NCBI GenBank assembly: GCA_038206395.1
Contig: JBBRAX010000033.1
Coordinates: 1-64,000, forward strand
From: JAGSPQ01 sp038206395
GTDB lineage: Bacteria > Myxococcota > Myxococcia > Myxococcales > Myxococcaceae
Direction of reading: 5' to 3'
Length of the DNA: 64,000 bases
Part shown: positions 35,519 through 44,238 of the stretch, in pieces
Layout: every line of letters begins with the position of its first letter
Position numbering within the stretch: the first letter of the stretch is position 1
The notes under the pieces: model-generated
Databases searched by the model: none
Seen by the model: the letters and a program-made list of their open reading frames with translations, nothing else
What the model was told of the DNA's origin: nothing
Translations under genes and position numbers: made by a program

Positions 35519-36142
35519 GTGAATCCTGCCACCCATTCCCCTTCGATTCCCTTCCCCCTCGCGATGATGGCGGCCGATTCGATTCAGCCCTGGGCGCAGG
35601 AAGTTCGGCGGGCGCGCCGGGGGGACAACGACGCCTTTGCGGCGCTCGTGCGCGGCGTGCAGCGCCCGGTGTACGGCCTTTGCCTGCGCCTGCTGCGCAC
35701 CGAGGCCGAGGCGTCGGAGGTCGCGCAGGAATCGTTTCTGCGCGCGTACCAGAACCTCGACCGCTTCGATGACAGCCGCCCGTTCGACCTCTGGGTGCTC
35801 GCGATCGCGCGGAACCTCTGCCTCGACCTGCTGCGCCGCCGCAACAAGCTGAAGACGGAAGACGTCGAAGACCACGCCCACGCCCTGCCGTCGGGTGAGC
35901 CGTCGCTGGAAGACCAGGCGATCAGCAACCAGGTCCGGCTGTCGTTGGAAGACGCGATGGCCACGCTGTCGCCAGACGATCGCGAAGTGCTCGCGCTCTA
36001 TTACGTGCAGAAACGCACCACCAAAGAGATCGCCCTCGTGATGGATGTCGCGCCGGGCACGATCATGGCACGCCTGTTTCGCGCGCGGGAAAAGCTGCGC
36101 CTGAAGATGAACGTTCACATCAACGATGAGGTCGCTTCATGA
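35519..36142 (+). CDS. ECF-type RNA polymerase sigma factor
   Basis: 207 aa (GTG); the fold starts near the ATG at 35564, which could be the real start. Region 2 (RRGDNDAFAALVRG, then PFDLWVLAIARNLCLDLLRRR) and region 4 (LSPDDREVLALYYVQKRTTKEIALVMDVAPGTI) are clear. There is no extra C-terminal domain. The stop overlaps the ATG of the next gene by 4 bases, so it belongs to a three-gene operon with a membrane anti-sigma candidate and a beta-helix-like membrane protein. Confidence 0.92.
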   Translation: MNPATHSPSIPFPLAMMAADSIQPWAQEVRRARRGDNDAFAALVRGVQRPVYGLCLRLLRTEAEASEVAQESFLRAYQNLDRFDDSRPFDLWVLAIARNLCLDLLRRRNKLKTEDVEDHAHALPSGEPSLEDQAISNQVRLSLEDAMATLSPDDREVLALYYVQKRTTKEIALVMDVAPGTIMARLFRAREKLRLKMNVHINDEVAS

Positions 36143-36621
36143 GCACTCCTGAAGAGCTCGAGCTCGAAGCGCTGCTCAAAGAGCTGGCGTCGACCGACGA
36201 TGAGCGCGCCCAGCTGCTCGAGGAGCACCGCCAGCTCGAGAAAGATCTGCTGCGCCTCGCTGACCCGCTTCCCCCGCCCGACTTCCTTCACGCAGTGATG
36301 GCGAAGGTCGCTGCGGCGCCCGCTCGCCCTCCGGCCCGCAGCGAAATTGCGTTGGCCGCGGTGATCGTCGTCTGCGCCGCCGCCGCCAGCATCTTTGCGT
36401 TCTCGACGACGGGTGACGTCGGCGAAGTCGGCCTCGTCTTCACCCGGCTGGTGCTGCAGCTTCGCGACACCGTGGTCGGCCTCGGCAGCGCCCTGGCCGC
36501 CCTGTGGCGCACCGCCGCTTTGCCGCTGACGATTGGAATGGGAGCAGCCCTGGCCACCTGCCTCGTGGCCCTCAAACGTGTGCTTCACACCGGTCTGACC
36601 GAAGCGAAGGTGGTCTCATGA
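36139..36621 (+). CDS. probable anti-sigma factor without zinc motif
   Basis: 160 aa. The first ~50 residues form an acidic coiled helix (ELELEALLKELASTDD), followed by two membrane helices (about 68-90 and 128-148). It has no HxxxCxxC zinc motif, which is usual for many anti-sigma factors. The call rests on position directly after the sigma gene and topology. The cytoplasmic N-terminal helix could clamp the sigma factor. Confidence 0.65.
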   Translation: MSTPEELELEALLKELASTDDERAQLLEEHRQLEKDLLRLADPLPPPDFLHAVMAKVAAAPARPPARSEIALAAVIVVCAAAASIFAFSTTGDVGEVGLVFTRLVLQLRDTVVGLGSALAALWRTAALPLTIGMGAALATCLVALKRVLHTGLTEAKVVS

Positions 36622-37985
36622 TTTCTCTCGTCCTGCTCGCTGCACTGGCTGCCAACCCCAACATCACCCTCGAGCACCACGGCTCACTGCGCGACTGTCT
36701 GCAGGAAATCGCGCGCGCCGGCGGCCTCAACCTGGTCGTGACGGGTGGGCTTCACGAGGAAGCCGCGATTCACCTCAAAGACGTCTCGGCCGAAGAGGCC
36801 CTCGCCACCGTCGCCACCGCCTACAACCTCGAGCTGATCCACAAGGGCAACCTGTGGATCATCAAGCCGCTGGCGGGCGCGGTGGTGGCGCCTCCGATGC
36901 CGGCGGTTCCTCCGGTCGAGCCCAGGCCTCCGCCGCCGCCGAACGGGCAGAAGTCGGTGGACGAGGCCGTCGACGACGCCGAAACACAGACCGAAGCGGC
37001 CCTGGCCCACGCCGAAGCGATGCGCGAAGAGGCCGAGGCCGCGCGCGACCGCGCCGAAGGGCTGCGCGACGCCAAGCGCGAAGAGCAGGAAGCTGCCCGC
37101 GAAGAAGCCCGCGCCCGCATCGAAGAGGCCAAGGCCCACAAGAAGGGCGACGAGAACGGCGTCGTGAACATGAACGGGCCGGTGGTGGTGAAAGAGAACC
37201 AGCGCACGGAAAGCGCGATCAGCTACGGCGGCTCGGTGACGATCGAGAAGAACGCCCGCGTCGACGGCGACGTGGTGTCCTTCGGTGGCGACGTCATCCT
37301 CCAGGACAATGCGCGGGTCGACGGCGACGCCGTGTCCTTCGGCGGCAAGGTCATCAAGGGCGAGAACGCCAAAGTGAAGGGCGAAGAAGTGTCCTTCGGC
37401 GGCGCGGGCCTCGGCTCGGTGATGGCGAGCAAGGCGCTGCAGGTCTCGCGGCCCAACAGCGAAGCGAAGGGCGAGGGCAACGGCGGCGCAGGCGTGGCGG
37501 GCTTCTTTGCCCAGTTCGCGGTGCTCTTCGGCCTGGGCTTCCTGCTGATGATGTTCGTCCCCCAGCGGATGAAGTCGATCGAGGCCGAGATGCAGCAGGC
37601 CCCCGGCAAGAACGGAGCGGCCGGCTTCCTCGCCTTGCTCTGCTCGCTGCCGCTCACGGTGTTCCTCTGCATCACGCTGATCGGGATTCCCGTCGCGCTC
37701 GCCTTCTGGATGATCGCCTTCGTGTGCGGCCTGATGGGGCTGGTCGCGGTCGCCAACATCCTCGGCAGCCGCGTCCCCGTGCCCCGCCTGCGCCGCACCC
37801 AGGCGCTGGCCCTCGCGGTCGGCCTGCTGGGGATGCTGCTCGTCGCGCGCATCCCCGTGCTCGGGCCGCTGCTGATGTCGATCGGCGTCTTCATCTCGCT
37901 GGGCGCCATCATCCGCACCCGCATCGGGCAGCGCGGCCAGGGCATGCCGATCGAGACCGCCTTCATCGATCACCAGCCCGCCTGA
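36618..37985 (+). CDS. membrane protein with STN-like head and three 19-residue beta-helix repeats
   Basis: 455 aa. N-terminus: signal-like stretch and a secretin/TonB N-terminal-type (STN) domain (about 15-75, DCLQEIARAGGLNL, then EEALATVATAYNL). A Pro-rich link and a long Glu/Ala/Arg coiled coil (about 115-175) follow. Then come three 19-residue units, each starting S(Y/F)GG and holding NARVDGD or similar, as in bactofilin-type beta-helices. The C-terminal ~170 residues contain four or five membrane helices. The ATG overlaps the anti-sigma stop by 4 bases. It is likely the output or sensor part of the sigma module, for example envelope stress. This is inference. Confidence 0.72.
   Translation: MISLVLLAALAANPNITLEHHGSLRDCLQEIARAGGLNLVVTGGLHEEAAIHLKDVSAEEALATVATAYNLELIHKGNLWIIKPLAGAVVAPPMPAVPPVEPRPPPPPNGQKSVDEAVDDAETQTEAALAHAEAMREEAEAARDRAEGLRDAKREEQEAAREEARARIEEAKAHKKGDENGVVNMNGPVVVKENQRTESAISYGGSVTIEKNARVDGDVVSFGGDVILQDNARVDGDAVSFGGKVIKGENAKVKGEEVSFGGAGLGSVMASKALQVSRPNSEAKGEGNGGAGVAGFFAQFAVLFGLGFLLMMFVPQRMKSIEAEMQQAPGKNGAAGFLALLCSLPLTVFLCITLIGIPVALAFWMIAFVCGLMGLVAVANILGSRVPVPRLRRTQALALAVGLLGMLLVARIPVLGPLLMSIGVFISLGAIIRTRIGQRGQGMPIETAFIDHQPA
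37200..37410 (+). repeat. three 57-bp tandem repeats (19 codons each)
   Basis: Imperfect units coding for S(Y/F)GG-x-V-x3-(K/D/E)NA(R/K)V(D/K)G(D/E)-x-V inside the membrane protein. Codon-level similarity is high for the first two units, suggesting duplication by recombination. Confidence 0.7.
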
Positions 37986-38069
37986 GCCTTCGGGCGGTGT
38001 GCGTGTTCAACCCCTGAAGAAGACTCGCGGCCGTGGCGGAATGTCACGATCGTGGCTTTTCGTCGCAAG

Positions 38070-38088
38070 CGGGTTTGAACCGGGTTTG
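38070..38088 (+). promoter_or_regulatory. direct repeat CGGGTTTG at 11-base spacing
   Basis: Two copies of CGGGTTTG separated by AAC, so about one helical turn apart, 90-100 bases before the sensor kinase start. They are in the only sizeable gap upstream of the kinase cluster. Could be a regulator site. No promoter elements recognised. Confidence 0.25.
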
Positions 38089-38174
38089 GCCACCCCCTCG
38101 AACGGGCGACGGCATGTCTTCTGCTAGATGACGGGCCCGGCGTGAGCCCTGTCCGGGCACCGGAGACACCCACC

Positions 38175-39875
38175 ATGCTTTCAGAACAGCCCGCCGCCGA
38201 CGGCGAGCGGCGCCCCGCTCTGGCGGCCGCCCCGATCATCGGAACCGCGACGGCTTCAGACGCGCAGACCTCTTTCCTGCTCGAAGCCAGCGCGATGCTC
38301 GCCTCGACGCTCGAGTACGAAGAGACGGTGTCGAAGGTGGCCCGGCTGGCGGTGCCCACCATGGCCGACTGGTGCATCGTCGAGCTGGCAGGCGCTCACG
38401 GCGCGACCACCGCGGTCGAGATTGCCCACATCGACCCCACCAAGCGCGAGCTGGCGATCAACCTGCGGCAGACCTACCCCGTCGACCCGAAGGCGACCAC
38501 GGGCGTCCCCCAGGTCCTTCGCACCGGCACCGCCGAGCTCTACGAGACGCTGACGCCTGAGCTGATGGCCACCGGCGCTCGCGACTCCGAGCACCTGAAG
38601 ATGCTCGACGCCCTCGGGCCCCGGTCGATGATGATCATCCCGATGGTGGCCCGCGGCCGCACGCTGGGCGCGATCACCTTCGTGATGAGCCAGTCTGACC
38701 GTCACTACGCGAAGAAAGACCTGAAGCTGGCCGAAGACCTGGCCCAGCGCATCGCCGTCGCCGTCGACAACGCCCGCCTGTTCCTCGAGGCCCGCGAGGC
38801 CGTGCGCACCCGCGATGACCTGCTCGGCATCGTCTCGCACGACCTGCGCAACCCGCTGGCCGTCATTCGCATGCAGGTCGCCGAAGTGCTCGAGACGCTG
38901 CCCGAAGGAGACCTCGGCGTACGTCTCAAGGCCGACCTGGGCGTCATCGATCGCTCGGCCTCCCGCATGGAACGGATGATTCACGACCTGCTCGACTTCG
39001 CCAGCATCGACGCCGGCAAGCTCTCGGTCGACCCCCGCCCGCACGACGTGATGGAGCTGGTGCAGGAAGTCTCCGAGTCGCTCAAGCCCGTGATCGGCAA
39101 GCGCACCGTCGTGCTGGTGACCGACGGGCTGCCAGCTGAGGTGAAGGTGAAGTGCGATCGCGGCCGCGTGCTGCAGGTGTTCGGAAACCTGCTCGGCAAC
39201 GCGCTGAAGTTCACCCCCCCGGGCGGCACCATCACCATCTCGGCCCGCGTCGAGGACGCCGAGGTCGAGTTCTCGGTGCGCGACACCGGCTGCGGCATTC
39301 CCGCCGGCGCCCTGGCGAACATCTTCGAGAAGTACTGGCAGGAGCACCACGAGCGCCGCACGGGCGTCGGCCTGGGCCTCTTCATCGCGCGCCGCCTCGT
39401 CGAAGCGCATGGCGGCACGATTCGGGTCGAGAGCAAGGTCGGCGAGGGCAGCGGCACCACCTTCTTCTTCACCCTGCCGCTCGTCGGCGCGAAGCAGTCG
39501 CGGCGCATCTTGATCGTCGACGACGACGCCGCGCTTCGCCGTGAGCTCAGCGAGGTGCTGTCTTCCGAAGGCTACGCCGTCGTGACCGCGGCCGATGGCC
39601 GGCAGGCGCTGAACTACCTCGAGCACAACCCGGCCCCGTCGCTGGTGCTGCTCGATCTGATGATGCCGGTGATGGACGGCTGGGAATTGGCGGCGACCCT
39701 GAAATCCGACCCAGAGCTGGCTCGAATTCCCCTGGTCGTCATGTCGTGTCTGGAAAAGTCGGAAGCGAACGCCTCGATGCTCGGAGCGTCGGGGGTCCTT
39801 CGCAAACCTCTGCGGCTCGAGAAGTTGTTAGCGATCGCGGCGGCGCATACCCAGGAGCAAAATGCAGAAAAGTAA
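38175..39875 (+). CDS. GAF hybrid histidine kinase with receiver
   Basis: 566 aa from ATG 38175 (GTG at 38142 is an alternative). GAF domain (about 30-205; VPTMADWC), H-box H222 (SHDLRNPL), HATPase with N-box (NLLGNALKFT), DTGCGIP and GVGLGLFIAR, then a receiver (about 450-566) with D494 (LLDLMMP). Cytoplasmic. The GAF is related to that of the kinase at 44239 (shared VPxxADWCxxEL). The stop lies 14 bases inside the next kinase gene, so they are translated together. Confidence 0.9.
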   Translation: MLSEQPAADGERRPALAAAPIIGTATASDAQTSFLLEASAMLASTLEYEETVSKVARLAVPTMADWCIVELAGAHGATTAVEIAHIDPTKRELAINLRQTYPVDPKATTGVPQVLRTGTAELYETLTPELMATGARDSEHLKMLDALGPRSMMIIPMVARGRTLGAITFVMSQSDRHYAKKDLKLAEDLAQRIAVAVDNARLFLEAREAVRTRDDLLGIVSHDLRNPLAVIRMQVAEVLETLPEGDLGVRLKADLGVIDRSASRMERMIHDLLDFASIDAGKLSVDPRPHDVMELVQEVSESLKPVIGKRTVVLVTDGLPAEVKVKCDRGRVLQVFGNLLGNALKFTPPGGTITISARVEDAEVEFSVRDTGCGIPAGALANIFEKYWQEHHERRTGVGLGLFIARRLVEAHGGTIRVESKVGEGSGTTFFFTLPLVGAKQSRRILIVDDDAALRRELSEVLSSEGYAVVTAADGRQALNYLEHNPAPSLVLLDLMMPVMDGWELAATLKSDPELARIPLVVMSCLEKSEANASMLGASGVLRKPLRLEKLLAIAAAHTQEQNAEK

Positions 39876-42800
39876 CGGGCAGCCCCGCAGCAACGGGAAT
39901 GGCGTCGCGAAGAAGAAAGGGAAAAGCCTGGCCCCGAGAAGGCCGGCGGCGCCCGAGGCGTATGCGCTGTTCCTCGAGGGCCGGCTCGAGGCCATCCTTC
40001 AGGGCCTCAAGGCCGCGGGCAGCGGCGACTTCAGCGTGCGCCTGAAGCGAGAAGGCGGAGCCCTGCCCTCGGCAGTTGCCGCCGCATTCAACGCCGTCAT
40101 CGAACGCACCGAAGACGTGACCGCCGAGTTCGTGCGGGTCAGCCAGTCGGTGGGCCGCGAGGGAAGCGTCGCCGAGCCCGCCTCGGCCGGCCGCGCGCGC
40201 GGCGCCTGGGCGCACAGCATCGAGTCCTTCAACTCGATGATTGGCGAGTACGCGGGCCGAACGCGGGAAGTCGCGCGCGTCATCAACGCAGTCGCCGAGG
40301 GCGACCTGTCGATCAAGATGGGCCTCGAGATCGACGGCCACCCGCTGAAGGGCGATGCCTTGCGGGTCGCCCACGCGGTGAACCAGCTGGTCGACCGCCT
40401 GCGCGTCGTGTCTTCCGAAGTGACGCGCGTGTCGCGCGAAGTCGGCACCGAAGGAAAGCTGGGGGGCCAGGCCGACGTGAAGGGCCTCACCGGCACGTGG
40501 AAGGATCTCACCGACAACGTGAACCTGCTGGCCGGCAACCTGACCTCGCAGGTGCGAAACATCGCCCTCGTCACCACCGCCGTCGCCAATGGCGACCTCT
40601 CGAAGAAGATCACCGTCGACGCGAAGGGCGAGATCCTCGAGCTCAAAGACACCATCAACGTGATGGTGGATCAGCTGCGCGCCTTCGCCGCCGAAGTGAC
40701 GCGCGTCGCCCGCGAGGTCGGCACCGAAGGAAAGCTGGGAGGCCAGGCGCACGTCGCCGGCGTCGCCGGTACGTGGAAGGATCTCACCGACAACGTGAAC
40801 TTCATGGCCACCAACCTGACGAACCAGGTGCGAGGCATCGTGAAGGTGGTGACCGCGGTCGCCAACGGGGACCTCTCGCAGCAGTTCGTGCTCGAAGCGA
40901 AAGGTGAGATCGCCGCCCTCGCCGACACGATCAACGCGATGACCGCCACGCTTCGCACCTTCGCCGAGCAGGTGACGACGATGGCGCGCGAGGTCGGCAC
41001 CGAAGGGAAGCTGGGCGGCCAGGCGAAGGTGCCGGGTGCCGCCGGCACGTGGCGCGATCTCACCGACAACGTGAACATGCTGGCCGGTAACCTCACCAAC
41101 CAGGTCCGCAACATCGCCGCCGTCACGACCGCTGTCGCCACGGGCGACCTCTCGCAGAAGATCACCGTCGACGCGAAGGGCGAGATCCTCGAGCTCAAGA
41201 ACACGATCAACGCGATGGTCGAGCAGCTGCGCACGTTCGCCCGCGAAGTGACGCGCGTCGCCCGCGAAGTCGGCACCGACGGCAAGCTGGGCGGCCAGGC
41301 GAAGGTGCCTGGCGTCGCTGGCACGTGGCAAGATCTCACCGAAAACGTGAACCTGATGGCGTCGAACCTGACCAACCAGGTGCGCGGCATCGTGAAGGTC
41401 GTCACCGCCGTCGCCGAAGGAGACCTGTCGCAGAAGCTGGTCGTCGAGGCAAAGGGCGAAATCGCCGCGCTGGCCGACACCATCAACGACATGACGGGCA
41501 CCCTGCGCGTGTTCGCCGACCAGGTGACCACGGTCGCGCGTGAGGTCGGCAACGAAGGGAAGCTGGGCGGCCAGGCGCGCGTCCCGGGCGCCGCCGGCAC
41601 CTGGCGAGATCTCACCGACAACGTGAACATGCTCGCCGGCAACCTGACCTCTCAGGTGCGAAACATCGCGAAGGTCACGACCGCGGTCGCCAACGGCGAC
41701 TTGAGCCAGCAGATCACCGTCGAAGCGAAGGGCGAGATCCTCGAGCTCAAAGACACCATCAACGCGATGGTCGAGCAGCTGCGCACGTTCGCCGCAGAGG
41801 TGACGCGCGTCGCCCGCGAAGTCGGCACCGAAGGGAAGCTGGGGGGCCAGGCCGAGGTGCCCGGCGTCGCTGGCACCTGGAAGAACCTCACCAACAACGT
41901 GAACCTGATGGCCTCGAACCTGACCGATCAGGTGCGCGGCATCGTGAAGGTCGTCAACGCCATCGCCGGCGGCGACCTGACCAAGAAGTTCATCGTCGAG
42001 GCGAAGGGTGAGATCGCCGCCCTCGCCGACACGATCAACGAGACGACGGACACGCTGCGAACCTTTGCCGAGCAGGTGACCACCGTCGCCCGCGAGGTGG
42101 GCTTCGAAGGGCAGCTGGGCGGCCAGGCGAAGGTCCCGGGCGCCGCCGGCACCTGGAAGGACCTGACCGACAACGTGAACCAGCTGGCCGCGAACCTGAC
42201 CACCCAGGTGCGCGCGATCTCCGAAGTCGCCGCTGCCGTCACGAAGGGCGACCTGACCCGAACCATCGACGTCAGCGCGCAGGGCGAAGTGCTGTCACTG
42301 AAGGACACGATCAACCAGATGATCGCGAACCTGAAGGACACCACGCACACCAACAAAGAGCAGGACTGGCTGAAGACCAACCTCGCTAAGTTCTCTCAGA
42401 TGATGCAGGGCCAGCGAAGCCTCGAGTCGCTGTCGCAGATGATCATGAGCGAGCTCACCCCGCTCGTCTCAGCGCAGCGCGGCACCTTCTTCGTCATCGA
42501 GCACGAGAAGGCAGACGAAAAGGCGACCCTGAAGCTGATCAGCAGCTACGCCTTCACCGAGCGGAAGACGGTCGCGAGCCGCTGCTCGCTGGGCGAAGGG
42601 CTGATCGGGCAGTGCGCGCTGGAAAAGAAGATCATCCTCGTCGAGGACGTGCCGGCCGACTACGTGCGCGTCAGCTCGTCGCTGGGTGAAGCCCCGCCGC
42701 GAAACCTGCTGGTGCTGCCGGTGCTCTTCGAAGGGCAGATCAGGGGGGTGATCGAGCTCGCCTCTTTCAAGCGCTTCAACCCGATTCACATCACCTTCCT

Positions 42801-44226
42801 CGAGCAGGTGATCTTGAGCATTGGCGTCGTCTTCAACATGATCACCGCCAGCATGCGCACGGAAGAGCTGCTCGAAGAGCTCAAGGGCTCGAACGTCGAG
42901 CTTGGCAAGCGCACCACCGAGCTCGAAGAGAAGGCGTCGCTGCTGGAAGACAAGAACGCCGAGATCGCCCAGGCGTCTGCGTCGCTGGAAGAAAAAGCCA
43001 AGCAGCTGGCCCTGGTCTCGAAATACAAGTCCGAGTTCCTCGCCAACATGTCGCACGAGCTGCGCACGCCACTGAACAGCCTGCTCATTCTGGCGAAGCT
43101 GCTGGCCGACAATGACGAGACCACGCTGACGCCGAAGCAGGTCGAGTACGCGAAGACGATTCATTCGGCAGGCAATGACCTGCTGTCGCTGATCAGCCAG
43201 ATCCTCGATCTGTCGAAGATCGAAGCGGGCAAGCTGCTCATCGAGTCGCGCGGGTTCAGCCTGGGCGAGCTGCGCGACTACGTCGAAGGCAGCTTCCGCC
43301 AGGTCGCCGAGCAGAAGGGGCTCGACTTCGCGATCAACTTCGCGCCGGACGCTCCGGCGATGCTGACGTCGGACATCCACCGACTGCAGCAGATCTTGAA
43401 GAACCTGCTGTCGAACGCCTTCAAGTTCACCGAACGCGGCGCAGTCGTCCTCTCGATCGGCCGTGCCCCCGCCAGCACCGAGTTCACGAACGAGACGCTG
43501 ATGCGCTCGAAGGCGGTGGCCTCATTCACGGTCACCGACACGGGCATCGGAATTCCCGCCGAGAAGCAGAGCCTGATCTTCGAGGCCTTTCAGCAGGCAG
43601 ACACCTCGACCAGCCGGATGTACGGCGGCACGGGCCTCGGGCTCACCATCAGCCGCGAGCTCGCCAACCTCCTGGGCGGCGAGATCACGATTCAGAGCAC
43701 GCCAGGGGTCGGCAGTACTTTCACCCTCTTCCTGCCGCTGACCGCGCAGGATCTCGACAGCCGGTTCCGCGAGTCCTTCGTGCCGCGTTCGCTGCAGGCC
43801 CAGGCCCCGCAGCCGCCCGTGGCGCTGGCCCAGTCGACCGCCGAGCTCAACGGCAAGAAGGTGCTCGTGGTCGACGACGACGCGCGCAACCTCTTCGCGA
43901 TCACCAGCCTCCTCGAGCGCACGGGGGTGCAGGTGATCTGCGCCAGCACGGCGCAAGAAGGCATCGCCGAGCTCAACGATCACCGCGACATCGACATCCT
44001 CCTGCTCGACATCATGCTCCCCGGCATGGACGGCTTCGAGGCCGCGCAGGTGATCCGCAAGATGGGCACGTACAACCACCTGCCGATCATCGCGCTCACC
44101 GCCAAGGCGATGCCCGGAGACCGTGAGAAGTGCCTCGAGGCCGGCTGCAACGACTTCGTCCCCAAGCCGGTCGACAGTGAACGGCTGATCTCGGTGATGA
44201 AGACCCACCTCGCGGCCAACCATTGA
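39862..44226 (+). CDS. soluble multi-HAMP hybrid histidine kinase (Nik1-like)
   Basis: 1454 aa, no membrane segment. Residues ~40-830 are a chain of HAMP-type units: nine GD(L/F)(S/T) turns and seven GxEGKLGGQ-type connectors. A GAF domain (about 855-1000), coiled coil, H-box H1065 (MSHELRTPLN), HATPase (DTGIGIP, GGTGLGLTISR) and a receiver with D1383 (LLLDIMLPGMDG) follow. The order resembles fungal group III kinases (Nik1/Os1), which sense osmotic stress through HAMP chains. Two alternating HAMP types (KITVDAKGEILELK and FVLEAKGEIAALAD) repeat with an exact 552-bp period. Probably assembled by recombination. Confidence 0.93.
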   Translation: MQKSNGQPRSNGNGVAKKKGKSLAPRRPAAPEAYALFLEGRLEAILQGLKAAGSGDFSVRLKREGGALPSAVAAAFNAVIERTEDVTAEFVRVSQSVGREGSVAEPASAGRARGAWAHSIESFNSMIGEYAGRTREVARVINAVAEGDLSIKMGLEIDGHPLKGDALRVAHAVNQLVDRLRVVSSEVTRVSREVGTEGKLGGQADVKGLTGTWKDLTDNVNLLAGNLTSQVRNIALVTTAVANGDLSKKITVDAKGEILELKDTINVMVDQLRAFAAEVTRVAREVGTEGKLGGQAHVAGVAGTWKDLTDNVNFMATNLTNQVRGIVKVVTAVANGDLSQQFVLEAKGEIAALADTINAMTATLRTFAEQVTTMAREVGTEGKLGGQAKVPGAAGTWRDLTDNVNMLAGNLTNQVRNIAAVTTAVATGDLSQKITVDAKGEILELKNTINAMVEQLRTFAREVTRVAREVGTDGKLGGQAKVPGVAGTWQDLTENVNLMASNLTNQVRGIVKVVTAVAEGDLSQKLVVEAKGEIAALADTINDMTGTLRVFADQVTTVAREVGNEGKLGGQARVPGAAGTWRDLTDNVNMLAGNLTSQVRNIAKVTTAVANGDLSQQITVEAKGEILELKDTINAMVEQLRTFAAEVTRVAREVGTEGKLGGQAEVPGVAGTWKNLTNNVNLMASNLTDQVRGIVKVVNAIAGGDLTKKFIVEAKGEIAALADTINETTDTLRTFAEQVTTVAREVGFEGQLGGQAKVPGAAGTWKDLTDNVNQLAANLTTQVRAISEVAAAVTKGDLTRTIDVSAQGEVLSLKDTINQMIANLKDTTHTNKEQDWLKTNLAKFSQMMQGQRSLESLSQMIMSELTPLVSAQRGTFFVIEHEKADEKATLKLISSYAFTERKTVASRCSLGEGLIGQCALEKKIILVEDVPADYVRVSSSLGEAPPRNLLVLPVLFEGQIRGVIELASFKRFNPIHITFLEQVILSIGVVFNMITASMRTEELLEELKGSNVELGKRTTELEEKASLLEDKNAEIAQASASLEEKAKQLALVSKYKSEFLANMSHELRTPLNSLLILAKLLADNDETTLTPKQVEYAKTIHSAGNDLLSLISQILDLSKIEAGKLLIESRGFSLGELRDYVEGSFRQVAEQKGLDFAINFAPDAPAMLTSDIHRLQQILKNLLSNAFKFTERGAVVLSIGRAPASTEFTNETLMRSKAVASFTVTDTGIGIPAEKQSLIFEAFQQADTSTSRMYGGTGLGLTISRELANLLGGEITIQSTPGVGSTFTLFLPLTAQDLDSRFRESFVPRSLQAQAPQPPVALAQSTAELNGKKVLVVDDDARNLFAITSLLERTGVQVICASTAQEGIAELNDHRDIDILLLDIMLPGMDGFEAAQVIRKMGTYNHLPIIALTAKAMPGDREKCLEAGCNDFVPKPVDSERLISVMKTHLAANH
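40552..42345 (+). repeat. 552-bp higher-order tandem repeat (184 residues, HAMP chain)
   Basis: The phrase coding VR(N/A)I falls at 40552, 41104, 41656 and 42208, i.e. exactly 552 bases apart. Each period holds one type-A and one type-B HAMP unit with a connector. Nucleotide identity between periods is visibly high, which favours unequal recombination and makes this stretch prone to assembly collapse. Confidence 0.88.
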
Positions 44227-44238
44227 GGAATTGACGCC

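Noticed and set aside
34169..36118. 649-residue minus-strand frame across TruD and the sigma gene
   Set aside because: Opposite strand of two clearly recognised genes; no domain.
40552..42345. Possible CRISPR or assembly duplication
   Set aside because: The units are coding, all in frame, differ by many synonymous bases and form HAMP domains; it is a genuine protein repeat.
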